This document shows positions 25,732-36,084 of a DNA stretch of 64,000 bases, in pieces (the first letter of the stretch is position 1; every line of letters begins with the position of its first letter). This DNA is from Exophiala sp. HKRS030 (taxonomy: Eukaryota; Ascomycota; Eurotiomycetes; Chaetothyriales; Herpotrichiellaceae), in contig JAHWDD010000001.1 of NCBI GenBank assembly GCA_023897205.1, positions 2,852,001 through 2,916,000 on the forward strand, in the 5' to 3' direction. The notes below the pieces were generated by a model. The model was not told the origin of the DNA. It ran no database searches and saw only the letters and a list, made by a program, of their open reading frames with translations. Made by a program: the position numbers and the translations under genes.

Positions 25732-27969
25732 ATGGGGTCGAAACGTCGGCGCTTGGCTCTGTCATGCGTTGCTTGTCGTCGGCGTAAAGTCAAATGTGAT
25801 CGTACTTTTCCAACATGTGTTCGTTGTCAGAAGGGTGAAGTTTCCTGTGACTATATCTCCTACACTGGTCCCAAAAGACCGACGGAGGCACTTCCTACCC
25901 CATCTGACGAGAATGCTAATCGGCAGCGGGAAGCCTCAGTCGCGTCTTGGACTGAAGAAGCCGATATCTGGCATTCTAGCTCCGTTCAAAATGCACACCA
26001 GCTGTTATCACAAGAGGCTCATGTCCAAGATGCTTCGTCGGCCGCACAGGCACATCCACCAGCTATGCTACAAGCTCAAACACCATTGATGGCGCCTGAT
26101 TTGAATGTACGAGCTCCTAGACTTCCACCCGCTTCTTCTGAGCCGCTTCAAGCAAAGATTTTGGGCAAGTGGTTTCCTCAACTCGTTGCGTCCGAGTCGA
26201 GGCTTCCAGACCATGAGCGGGCTTCACTTCGCGGTAAGGGCTTCAAAACAAAATACCATGGTCCCAGTCATGCAGCCAACATTCTTTTGCAGACTGAGCA
26301 GCTCTCAAAATTCGCCAAAGAAACTTTGAGCCGGGTTCCTGTCTTAGAGGCTTCGAGATCATTCTGGAAAGCACAGCGTCACAGTGAGAACCCGACCTTG
26401 AATGTCGTCAACTTCCAAGTTCTGCTGGAGTCGTTACCTAACCAGAAGCGATGTGACGCCTTGGTGCAGGAATACTTTTCTACCATCGAAACCACTTATC
26501 GCGTGTTACATACTCCCACCTTTTCGCAACGATACAAAGACTTCTGGCAATCTCCTGAGAACAGCTCTGCAGCCTTCTTGGCTCAATTGCTCTTGGTTTG
26601 CGCGAGTGTGAACTCTAATGTTTCCGGCGGGCCTTCTGGCTTTATTTCTCGCAGTTCACTAACTCATTCGCACTCAACCAAGTGGATTGAGCTTTGTGAA
26701 GGTTGGCTTGATCAACAGAGTCAGAAGCATGTGACCTTGGAAGCTGTACAGGTGCAGGTCCTCCTTCTTATCACCAAGAGGTTGAATTTTATCAAACATA
26801 AAAGAGAATGGACCATGGCGGGACATGTCTTGCGTTTAGCCATGTCATCCGGGCTGCACCGTGAACCCAGTTTCCTAAATACGACTATTTCAGTATTCGA
26901 CCAAGAGATGCGACGACGCCTGTGGCACACAATTCTGGAAATTGAGATTCAGGCTTCACTCGATCGTGGTATGCCGCCAGGAGTGCAGCCATATGACTGG
27001 GACTGCTTACCACCATCAAATATCCACGACGAGGACTTCGACCAAAATATTGACAAGTTACCAGCTGCCAGGCCATTGACTGAATTCACCAGAACATCAT
27101 TCTTATGCATGGCAGAACGAACTCTACCACTTCGACTGGAAATTCTGAGCCGCGTCAACAGCATCCGTTTCGGCTTAGATAGTGACACTGCCATTGAATA
27201 TGATCAGAGGATCAGAGATGCCCTTGGCCAACTTCCATCCTGGAAGGAAAACGAATCCGGCTCGATAGCACATGATCTATCAGACCTGATCTTGTATGAA
27301 TATCTTCTGCTCATTCACCAACCATTTACCATGCAACCTGTCACGCAATCGCGCCATTTCTACTCGCGTGTTGCACGACGCGATGCCGCTATGGTGATTT
27401 TGAAGATATTCACCGATATGTCTCTGGGTCGTGCTTTGACCTTCGGCAATCTACGAGAGGGCCTTTTCCGAGCCTGTATTGCCGTGTGTCATAGTTTCTG
27501 TACTTTTTCATCGTCAACTCAACCCAGGAACGAGCCCCTGATGCAGGCTGGAGGCCCAGCAATTGAGCTTGTAGAAAAGGCCGTTGATATCATAGAGTCT
27601 CGCATTCGTCATCTGGGCCAAGGGTTTCACGAATTTTGGCTCAGTGCAAGTGCGCTCAGTTTGGCAAAAGCAAAGTTGTCGACATCCATGACGACAGATG
27701 ACTTTGCACAAGAGACAGCAGAACGGATTGCGCGATTGCACGGGTTCTTGATATCCGAACAGGTCACTCAACAAACCCCTGTCTCCATGGGAGAACCTGT
27801 AGTCACGGCAGACGACAATGTTGCGCCTGGTCTGACCTTGAATCAAGAACCGCCAATACCGGACTTCAACGCGTTCATGAGCCAAGAGCCATTCAATCCC
27901 TTTTCTCAAACACTTTTTGATTTTGATATCATCGATTTTTGGAACACAGGCAATTATGCACAAACATGA
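25732..27969 (+). CDS. Zn(II)2Cys6 fungal transcription factor
   Basis: A single-exon protein of 745 residues. Six cysteines at 12, 15, 22, 29, 32 and 39 (C-x2-C-x6-C-x6-C-x2-C-x6-C) form the Gal4-type binuclear zinc cluster, preceded by SKRRR and containing the usual RRRKVKCD basic stretch. The middle region matches the fungal-specific transcription factor domain (the phrase SSGLHREPSF, then RRRLWHTILEIE and the SLDRGMPP segment). The C-terminus is acidic and Asp/Phe/Asn-rich, as in activation domains. Nuclear DNA-binding regulator; target unknown. It faces away from dbp2 and converges on the transcription-factor-domain gene at 28108-30058. Confidence 0.93.
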   Translation: MGSKRRRLALSCVACRRRKVKCDRTFPTCVRCQKGEVSCDYISYTGPKRPTEALPTPSDENANRQREASVASWTEEADIWHSSSVQNAHQLLSQEAHVQDASSAAQAHPPAMLQAQTPLMAPDLNVRAPRLPPASSEPLQAKILGKWFPQLVASESRLPDHERASLRGKGFKTKYHGPSHAANILLQTEQLSKFAKETLSRVPVLEASRSFWKAQRHSENPTLNVVNFQVLLESLPNQKRCDALVQEYFSTIETTYRVLHTPTFSQRYKDFWQSPENSSAAFLAQLLLVCASVNSNVSGGPSGFISRSSLTHSHSTKWIELCEGWLDQQSQKHVTLEAVQVQVLLLITKRLNFIKHKREWTMAGHVLRLAMSSGLHREPSFLNTTISVFDQEMRRRLWHTILEIEIQASLDRGMPPGVQPYDWDCLPPSNIHDEDFDQNIDKLPAARPLTEFTRTSFLCMAERTLPLRLEILSRVNSIRFGLDSDTAIEYDQRIRDALGQLPSWKENESGSIAHDLSDLILYEYLLLIHQPFTMQPVTQSRHFYSRVARRDAAMVILKIFTDMSLGRALTFGNLREGLFRACIAVCHSFCTFSSSTQPRNEPLMQAGGPAIELVEKAVDIIESRIRHLGQGFHEFWLSASALSLAKAKLSTSMTTDDFAQETAERIARLHGFLISEQVTQQTPVSMGEPVVTADDNVAPGLTLNQEPPIPDFNAFMSQEPFNPFSQTLFDFDIIDFWNTGNYAQT

Positions 27970-28107
27970 TCTGCTTGTGCAACTGCAGGTCAATGTACAA
28001 CTTTGCTGAGATCTGAGGTGGAAGCAGCACGCTTGAAAATCGCCTCAATCAGGGCACTTGCGCACCAGGGAGAGTCAGGTTCCCGTTGCGACAATGCCAA
28101 AAGAGCT

Positions 28108-30058
28108 TTATGCTCCTAGAGCTTGGAATCGTCCATCTCCCAGGATGAAATCTTCGTTCCGAACTTCTATAACGGTGATCGGCTTTTTGAGGTCGGGTGC
28201 ATATGTTGTCGGACGACTGTGGACGATCGGCCGGATGATCTGCGCTTGTTTTGTTGATTTGGTGGTATCTCGTAACCATGAGGCGTGCTTCGTCCGGATC
28301 ACGTCATCCCAGATCTCTTCAACGACGTTGAAATTGATCGACAGTGGGTCGAAGAATTCTGCCATTGTCTGGTAGACACTGTCGAGATGCTCGAGCTTCG
28401 GGTAGAGCTTGATGATTTTGTCTACGAACCACCACCTTTCAAGTTGACCCCGGGCTGCATTGGTGCCGGCCATCAGTATATTGAACAGCGTCGAGTAGCA
28501 AATGGAACTCATGGTAACAAGATCCATATTTGCGAGTCGGTTCTGTAACTCTAACAAGTTTGAACGAATGACCAATGCACTTGTATTGAAGCTGATGGAG
28601 TTTAGATAATGCCAGAAGAAGATGGCAATCTGGTAACATCGCCTCATTTCTGCAAAGTCTGAGTCGCCGAGGTAAAGAGATTCTGGGTCCATACGAGCAA
28701 TTGCGATAGCGCTCTGGGGCAGCAGATTTGCGCTAGGACTCTCGGCACGCCATGCCAAATGCCTTCCAGCCAGACAAGCCCGGTGGCTATACCATTCACG
28801 CTCGCAACGCCACATTTTCCTATCAAGCTCAACCATTGGGGTCGTCGGAGTTCCCTGGTCATTGTCGGAAATGCGTCGAACCAGGTACACTGAATCATGG
28901 TGGAGGAAGGAACCAATTAGGTTGACTCGAGAACTGCTTCCTTGTTAGAAAAACATCCTTTGCAAGCGTCCTGCCCAGCAAAAGCTCACACTGCCAATTC
29001 CTTGTCAAATCTGTCATCGCTTATACCCTTAAGCGCGGCGATTCTACGCAAAGCCTGGAGGTGCATCCTGCCAGTTTCTCCATCCGCTAAAAGCACCTGT
29101 AGTCATCAGTCGACCATTTAGTGTGACCAGACAGTGCCTCAGCAGAGCTGAAGTCATATAGGTTGGACCTACCGAAAGCCTGTACAGGAACACGATAGCC
29201 TGATAGCATGAATCATCAACTAACTTAGATGATTGACTCAAAAGAGCGTTCAACTCAGCCAAGCACTTTGTATGTAAGCGCAGCCATGGCGGTATTGGCC
29301 AGAAAGATTGTTCTCCTTTGTTTGGCTGTGGTGGTATGACAACACCAGGTCCACTAGTTGCAGTTTCAAAGATCAGCATTCCTGGTTGGTCTAGTCTATA
29401 ACGGTTTACCACTTTCTCCTCAGGTACACTAGCGCACTTACCCTCTCAGCATTCCAGACTTAAACACTGTCGAATACGTTGCCACAGCGTATGCAAGGAG
29501 AGGAGATGACTGAATCTGCGACAAACTGTCAAGCCATTCCCAGCCAGGCATCAAGTGCGTAGCAAATGGTCTGATAACTTTGAAGTAAAAATAGAGGCTT
29601 GTCGTGACATCGCTAGAATATGTGAACTTGGCAAATGGATCCAAGAATTGAGATGCCAAAGACAACAGTCGGCCTTCGACGAAACCTTCGAAATCTTCTC
29701 GCGCCGATTGCCATGGCCTCACAGCTACTGGGGGCTCCCTCAAGTCCCTACCTTGGCGTCTCTGCGCAATTCGCGTCTCCTCTTTGATACCATGACTTTC
29801 TTCATTCTCCGCTTTCACGTCAGCCTCATCCGGCGGGTTGCTCAACACTCGGTTGTCGTAAGATGGCTGTCTTGTCAAGATGGCCTTTGTAGTCTCGTCA
29901 AGGGCAAGTGACTTGCGGTTCGTCTTATTCCACCGGTTGTAGCGCGCGGTTATATGAGAGGCGATAGCAAATGCGTCATCCGAGGTCTTCTGTGATGCGA
30001 AGCTCGTTGGGTTCTGCGTGATGAACAATAACGGTGGTCGATCACGTTTCGGGGGCAT
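28108..30058 (-). CDS. Fungal transcription-factor-domain protein without a zinc cluster
   Basis: Exons 30058-29442, 29395-29169, 29086-28990 and 28933-28108 give 588 residues with a continuous frame. Introns 1 and 3 have GTAAGT/GTGAGC donors. Intron 2 uses a weaker GTCCAA donor and is the least certain. The N-terminus (PPLLFITQNPTSFASQKTSDDAFAIASHI) and helical middle and C-terminal parts resemble the fungal-specific TF domain 2 family (PF11951 type). Many of its members have a Zn2Cys6 N-terminus. Here no Cys cluster precedes it, so it may act as a partner or cofactor rather than a direct DNA binder. It converges on the Zn2Cys6 gene, with only ~140 bases between their stops. Confidence 0.75.
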
Positions 30059-30803
30059 GGCTTCGCAGGACGTTGACTATCTTCTCGCACTCTCCTCAAC
30101 CTTGTCGCCTGCTTACATGCTCTCAATATAACACCATCAAATCTTTCATGCCAACCTGGGGTGCAAGGCGACGGAGTGCGTTCGTTCCGTCCTTTAGCCG
30201 ACCTCGCTCAAGCCGTGTGCCAAGTGTCGCTAAAAAGCCTTGACGCTACGACCAATGCAAGGCCCAGTACCAAAAAGGGAAAATAATTCAGGGAGCGATT
30301 AGTCACTATTGACAGATTGGCCCGATAACAGCGGATTTCTCTATCGTCTACACCTGTTCGAGCGTTCGATCCGCATCACCGTGCCACTTGGGTAGTGTAG
30401 CGAGTCGCCTTCGAACATTCGAGAACGGGGTATTCGTATCCTGTCGTCTACGATAGACCAGTTGCTGGAAAATCCCCACCTTTATCCACGCAATGAATGC
30501 GCTCTACATCGATAAGCTCGCGGTGCATCGAGTCGAGAATCCTCAACAGGTAGCAGTCGTATTCTCGTCAAGCCGCGTGCTCTTGGCAAAGCTTCGTCAA
30601 CTGGAGCCGTTGCTTACTAGCGGATGAACCATCCCATGCAGTGAGTAATCGTTGGTTTGTTTGCGCATTAGTCCCCAAGCACAAATTTTGGCACGGCTTT
30701 AAGTTCGAGGATGTGTGCCCACGATTTATTTCGCAGGCCGTTCGCACAAGCTGACGTTCAATTCTTGATCTTATCGCTTGGCTCTGGAGACGTGGTTGAA
30801 GCC
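30059..30803. promoter_or_regulatory. Divergent intergenic region, TF-domain gene / sugar transporter
   Basis: No gene seen. The region holds both 5' ends and hence both promoters. An in-frame upstream ATG at 30711 would extend the transporter by 31 residues lacking any transporter-like sequence, so 30804 is preferred. Confidence 0.45.
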
Positions 30804-32571
30804 ATGGACAAGCACAATAGCTCGGAGCAATTCGTGGGCAAGGTTGAGCCGGTCACTGCGACCACGACAAGCGTTAACAACGATTCGAATGCAAAGTCGG
30901 CAGTAAGATCCGCCGGCAAGCACACTTGCGCTGTACTATGGTGTGTGTACGCTCTTTGGTGCATGATGGCCAACAACTATGGTAAAACAACGGGCAGCTC
31001 AGTGCTAGGAATACCCGAGTTCAGGAAAGATTTTGGGCAAGCTTTCAATGGGAACTACGTTTTGCCTGCGACGTGGCAGGCCGCTTATTACGGAGCCCCA
31101 CAAGCAGCGTAAGCTTTCATGACTCGTCCATTTGATTTACACTGACATGGACACTTGTGCAGAGCGGTCGCAGGTGCGGTGTCTGCGGCGTGGACCGCCG
31201 ATAAAATTGGTCGCCGTCTGGCTCTAGCCCTTATCCTTTGCTCAAGACTCTTATCGATAACGTTAGAGAGCATAGCTACGGACAATCCTGTCTTCTTCGG
31301 CGGGAGGTTCGTGGGAGGATTTTCAACGGGCGCAATGAATACCCTCTGCATGACTTATGTTGGCGAAATAGCACCGTTGCGTCTGCGCGGAGTCCTAACA
31401 GCCGCTGCCCCTATCGCGTTGATCATTGGATCATTTACTGCTGCAATTATGGTCACATACACAGGAGACCAATCTACAAGGTGGGCGTATCGTACAGCTT
31501 TTGTTTCCAGCTACGGTTTCGTGGCGGTTGCTCTCATCTTTCTACCCTTTATGCCGGAGTCGCCTTGGTGGTTGATCAACCGCGAGAGAAAGGATCGCGC
31601 CATTCAATCTCTCCGCAAGCTTGGATATCAAGAAGACGCGGAAGAACGGGCGTCAGAAATCAGGAGAGTGCTGGCAAAGACCAAGGAAGAAACTTCCGGC
31701 GCCACATATGGAGAATGCTTCCAGCGTTCGAATCTACGACGCACCATAGTCTCAGCGATGCCGTTGACTATTCAGACCTTCTCAGGTGTCGCTTTTGTTG
31801 CTTCTTATAGTACTTACTATCAACAGCTTGCAGGGTACAGCACCGCAGCGAGTTTTCGTCTCTTCATTGTCCAGCAGGTTCTTTCCGGCTCAGGGAACGT
31901 GTGCTCATGGTTCTTGGTCGACCGAGTTGGTAGAAGGCCCTTGACGTTCTGGGGGATGATCGTTTTGACCACGTTGTTACTGGTGACTGGTGGTTAGTGC
32001 AATTTGACAACCCTACCTTCATCCCTGCGACCCCTGCTTAGGTCCCTTTTTCGAAGCACTACTGACATCTCGGACCAGGTCTCGCCGTTTCTGGCACCCC
32101 CAGTGCCATTAAGGGCACGATCGCACTGCTCTTGTTGTATTGCTTCATCTACAATGCAACGATTGGAGCGACGGCCTTTACGATCTTGACAGAAATATCA
32201 ACTCCACGACTTCGAGCCAAGACAGCCTCAATTTCGATCGCTCTACAGAGTTCTCTGTTTGTGAGTTGGCATTTTCCCAACTAGAGTGGAGTCTCCCAGA
32301 CTAAGCGATGAAACAGACCATGTGGGGGTTTGTGCTACCCTACCTCTTCAACCCGGACAAGGCCAATCTCGGCGCCAAGGTTACCTTTATCTTCGGTGGC
32401 ATTTCCGTTTTCTCGATAGTCTATCTCTGGTACTTCCAACCCGAATCTGCCGGTCTGTCATACGAAACTCTGGATGAAGTCTTTATAAATCGAGTACCTG
32501 CAAGAAAATTCAAGGCATACGTCAAGGAAAAGGTTTTGGACGGAAATGAAAAAGCCCGAGTGCGAGTGTGA
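30804..32571 (+). CDS. MFS sugar transporter, four exons
   Basis: Exons 30804-31108, 31163-31992, 32079-32260 and 32317-32571 give 523 residues, the usual length for a fungal sugar porter. Visible signatures are ADKIGRR between helices 2 and 3, GRFVGGFSTGA, GEIAPLRLRG, PESPWWLI at the end of helix 6, VDRVGRRPL between helices 8 and 9, and PESAGLSYETLDEVF at the C-terminus, corresponding to the family's PETKG element. The N-terminal soluble segment and the YGKTTGSSVLGIPEFRKDFG loop resemble the alpha-glucoside/maltose permease branch. It would import a sugar or related polyol by proton symport at the plasma membrane. Exact substrate is unknown. Confidence 0.88.
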
Positions 32572-33024
32572 TCGTCCTCTTACGATCATCATGACCATCT
32601 CGACGGTACCGAGAATCTCATGGCGCCATGGCACACTCCCTCGAGCCTCGGCGTTCGTATTCACCACTTATGTTAGTGGCTTGCATCATGGCGCTAGTTG
32701 AATGCCGATCCGCAAACGTCGTAGAGCCATTCCGGTCGGCACGACTTGAAAAACTCGACAAGTGGAAACGTTTTAACTTGATTAGGCTGGTCGTGATAAG
32801 AGGGTTTTGGCTACCCACAGTGCTTGGAATCGGTACAGTCCACAACGATTACACAATGAACATAATTTCTAGACTCTAGACACGCTTTTCTGAGATAGAC
32901 ATCGATGAATTCCACACAAGTTCCGCAAACCATGACAGTGTAACAAACAGCATTCCGTCTTCTGCAATCGAGTAGTGAACGATTCGCCATCGATGTGGAA
33001 ATGTAGTTCCACAAAGCCCGTTCA
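32572..33024. other. Convergent intergenic region
   Basis: About 450 bases between the 3' ends of the sugar transporter and the rhodopsin-domain gene. Only untranslated sequence is expected and nothing else is seen. Confidence 0.6.
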
Positions 33025-34299
33025 TCACCAGCCATATCCGTTCGATGGGGCCTTCTTCGTATCGCCACCTATCTCCATCTCGTTGACCTCAACCGTCTGC
33101 TTGACTTGAATTTGGGCAGCATCCAAAGTCAGCTCTTCCCGGCTACTTGTCACCGTGTCCCCCGGATAATCCATAATGTCCATACTTCCGTGCCCCTTTT
33201 TCCGCCCCTGCGATGTCGTAGTCGACATGCCCATCATCTCCACGTTGTCCTTCTTGCTCGCGCTTCGTTGCCTTCTGTAACCCTCGCTCTGCCAGGCATA
33301 TCTTCCGCCATAGCCATTTTGCCCGCTGCCATAAGTTCGACTTCGGCTAGTTTTGACCTCCTTTGCGGTCGAGTACAGTCCTGGTCCACATCCGACGATG
33401 ACTGCAATGGCACTCTCGATGATTGCCCAAAGCGCCAGCCACGAAGACGAAGGTGTCGAGCTATTTCCAGCTTTCGATCCAATTTGGACGACGCGGATGA
33501 TTGCCATGGCGACGCAGATCCAGCCGATGCCGAAAAGGATACCCATACCGATCTTCTGAAGGGTGGGGCGCTGAAGGTTCCAGATCAGTCCTATGGGAAG
33601 GAACATGATGAGGAGATCGGTGATTACATCGACAGCGAAGGCGTAGTAAAGGGATGCTATCTGTGCCCGGACATCACGAGGCGTATTGCACTCGCCAGGA
33701 GTAAACCACGCGTGCATGCTGTGGCAAGACGTAAAGTTGGAAACAACACAGCCAATAAGTGTCTGGAAGAGTCAGTTCCCTGCTATAACAAGGATAGAGC
33801 CCTCATACCAATACACAGAAGATAGTTACAGCCCACCAGAGTTGCATGTATCGCTTTATGCCCGACATAAGGCGATAGTAGAGGGCTAGGAAGGAGAATT
33901 TGACAGCCCTACTCAGTGTTAGCATGCTCAACTCGCATATGCAGAATAAATGCGAATCTACCATAGAGTAAACCAGAATATCATGGTGTTTGCGAAGAAT
34001 ATCTTGATGAGGAAAAGGGCGTCCTCTAAGATCGTAGCGTACATTGGTATCTTGCCCGTTGTTGCATCCGTAACACGGTACATGGCGGGCGTCACCACGA
34101 TATAGAGAATCGCCGTCGACAGAAACAACAGATAAGCGAGCAAAAGTATATAGTCCTCGGCCATGACACGTTTCGGCCTCCAGATTCTTGTAGCTGCTCT
34201 GCAGACAAAAACAAACGACGTTACCGCGATCATGGCATACGCCGTTCGCAGCAGCATCGGCTGTGTGACATAATTTTGAGACGACGACATCGTGTGCAC
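33025..34299 (-). CDS. Fungal rhodopsin-domain (PTH11/SAT4-like) seven-helix membrane protein
   Basis: Exons 34299-33962, 33908-33809 and 33762-33025 give 391 residues. Hydrophobic helices alternate with short loops. Family markers are WRPKRVMAEDYILLLAY after helix 1, IKIFFANTMIFWFTLWAVKFSFLALYYRL, the IGCVVSNFTSC extracellular loop, and YYAFAVDVITDLLIMFLPIGLIWNL. The C-terminal ~120 residues are hydrophilic, Gly/Ser/Arg-rich and probably cytosolic. There is no N-terminal CFEM Cys pattern. This is the fungal integral membrane family (PF20684 type), whose PTH11-like members act as putative surface receptors. A second Met three codons in (34290) is an equally possible start. Confidence 0.87.
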
Positions 34300-36084
34300 G
34301 CTCAGAACATCAACGTGGAGTGGTGAAAGTACGATATACAGAAGAAAGGAGTAACAACAGCACCCCGGCTGCGGTCACTCTTTATGATCGACAAGAAGGC
34401 TGGGATTTATGAACCTATACTCCGTATACTAAGGATACATCCGCGATACTGGTGGCCATCTACGGATAGAGGGGGGCTCTTTGCAAGGGAAACTCCCACG
34501 CCGGCCGAAGCGAATTGCTTGATGCATTGGTAAGTGCGGTCTAGATATCGACTATCAAGGGCTTCACACTACGTGATGCTAGTCCCAACGGCATTGTCGA
34601 TCAGTCTCTGCACGGAACAAGAAACAAATGTAGCTAATGGAAAGAACCAATGCAAAAGCAAGGGATGTTCGACCCAAACCATTCCGTAGGCGTGTTTAGT
34701 GCATATCAGTGCTCGAACTAAATACCTACTTCTCCTGCGCCTTGGTGGGGGATGTTTCAATCCTCAACCAAGTCTGCAGGTGAAGTCCCGCGAACTTTAT
34801 CGGAACATACGGACGGCTTTGGATAAAGTCGCGGCCTTGTAGTAGTTAGACCAGTAGAGCTTCATGGGTTGTAGCCGACATGGTCGTCGATGGTCAGGAA
34901 CATGATCCAGTAATCGTCGGCCAAATACGGGGCTCGGGGGCATGATACCCAAGGCGCATGCAAGGTGGCCAACAGACTAGAGCCTGGAAAACCTTTGCCC
35001 TGGGAGATTGAAGTATTCAATACCCATTTTCCACGTTCCATAGTCTGGAGCCTTCCACATGGTTGGCATTCCTCTCCTGGAAGTGATGGAGAATTGCCAA
35101 AGAAGAGCTAGGCACTGGGCAATGGACGCTGGAATCCATAAGGTGGATCATGATGCATTCAACATCGTGGTATCTCTGGTCTTCGTTCAGTTGAATCAGT
35201 TGCCACTCGAAGCATTCTCAACACACATTGAGTAGCAAATGTCTCCTGGTCCAGGTAATCAATGGTCTTGGACAATCTTTGAAGCAATTGCCACATTCCT
35301 TCTCACTAGAAATGAGCCGTGACGGTCAGCAGGAGTAAACTAAGGAACAACCACATTTCGGTAGATTGTAGCACGGAGGTTTCTTGGTCAGTAAGACTGA
35401 GCATGAATGCATGCCGAGGCCAAACGGTGCAAACCCTTGATTAGGCGGGTTTTTCGACTGTTGTAGTGGACCATCTGTGCAGCAAGATTTGGGATGCTCG
35501 GTTAAATTGTGGTTTTCCGGTTTTCGTGTTGTTCGCTTACAGTAGGGTCATCTTTTGCTGTGCTTAGAGCTTTCGAGGTGCCGTCTCCTGCCCGAAGTAG
35601 ACTAGTGTAAGGGGCCGATCCGGTTCGTTTGTGGGGCATGTTTGTCTTGAAATACAAGGATCGTGCGAATTGATGGTGGAGCATCCTTGCAAAGGTGAAA
35701 TACGTCGGCGGAGAATCAGAGTCCGAGACACATAATTCTTAGCAAGTCAGAAGATTGAAATTATGAGGGACGATTCTTGTAAAGGGAAATTTGTCTTCGC
35801 GTTGAAGACGAGCCATTTCACACCATCGCGGGACCGTCGACTATAGTACTGACCATCCCAATGTTTCGGCTCACTAGTCGATGAATCCTGTACCTGCATA
35901 GTTGATACTATTGATTCCTCACCATTGGAGTCATGACCCTGGTCTTCATGTCGCTTCTTTGCAAGTGGTCCTATGCAATATCCCGGTCTGCGCATAGTTA
36001 AGTACAAAACTAAACCTGGCACGCTTTTCTTTCACTTCTCGTTTGCCCACCGATTCCAAGACCTCGATCTCTAGAGCAGCAGCG
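34300..36084. other. Intergenic, no supported gene
   Basis: Short minus-strand frames at 34569-34760, 35502-35684 and 35747-36022 show no domain. A copy of TACTCCGTA lies at 34418. The right end is the promoter of the FAD-linked oxidase gene. The stretch may contain decayed coding sequence, but I could not identify it. Confidence 0.5.

Noticed and set aside
34741..35100. Minus-strand stretch reading ADDYWIMFLTIDDHVGYNP before a stop, possible gene relic
   Set aside because: The reading is short, breaks frame at once, and I could not place it in any family.
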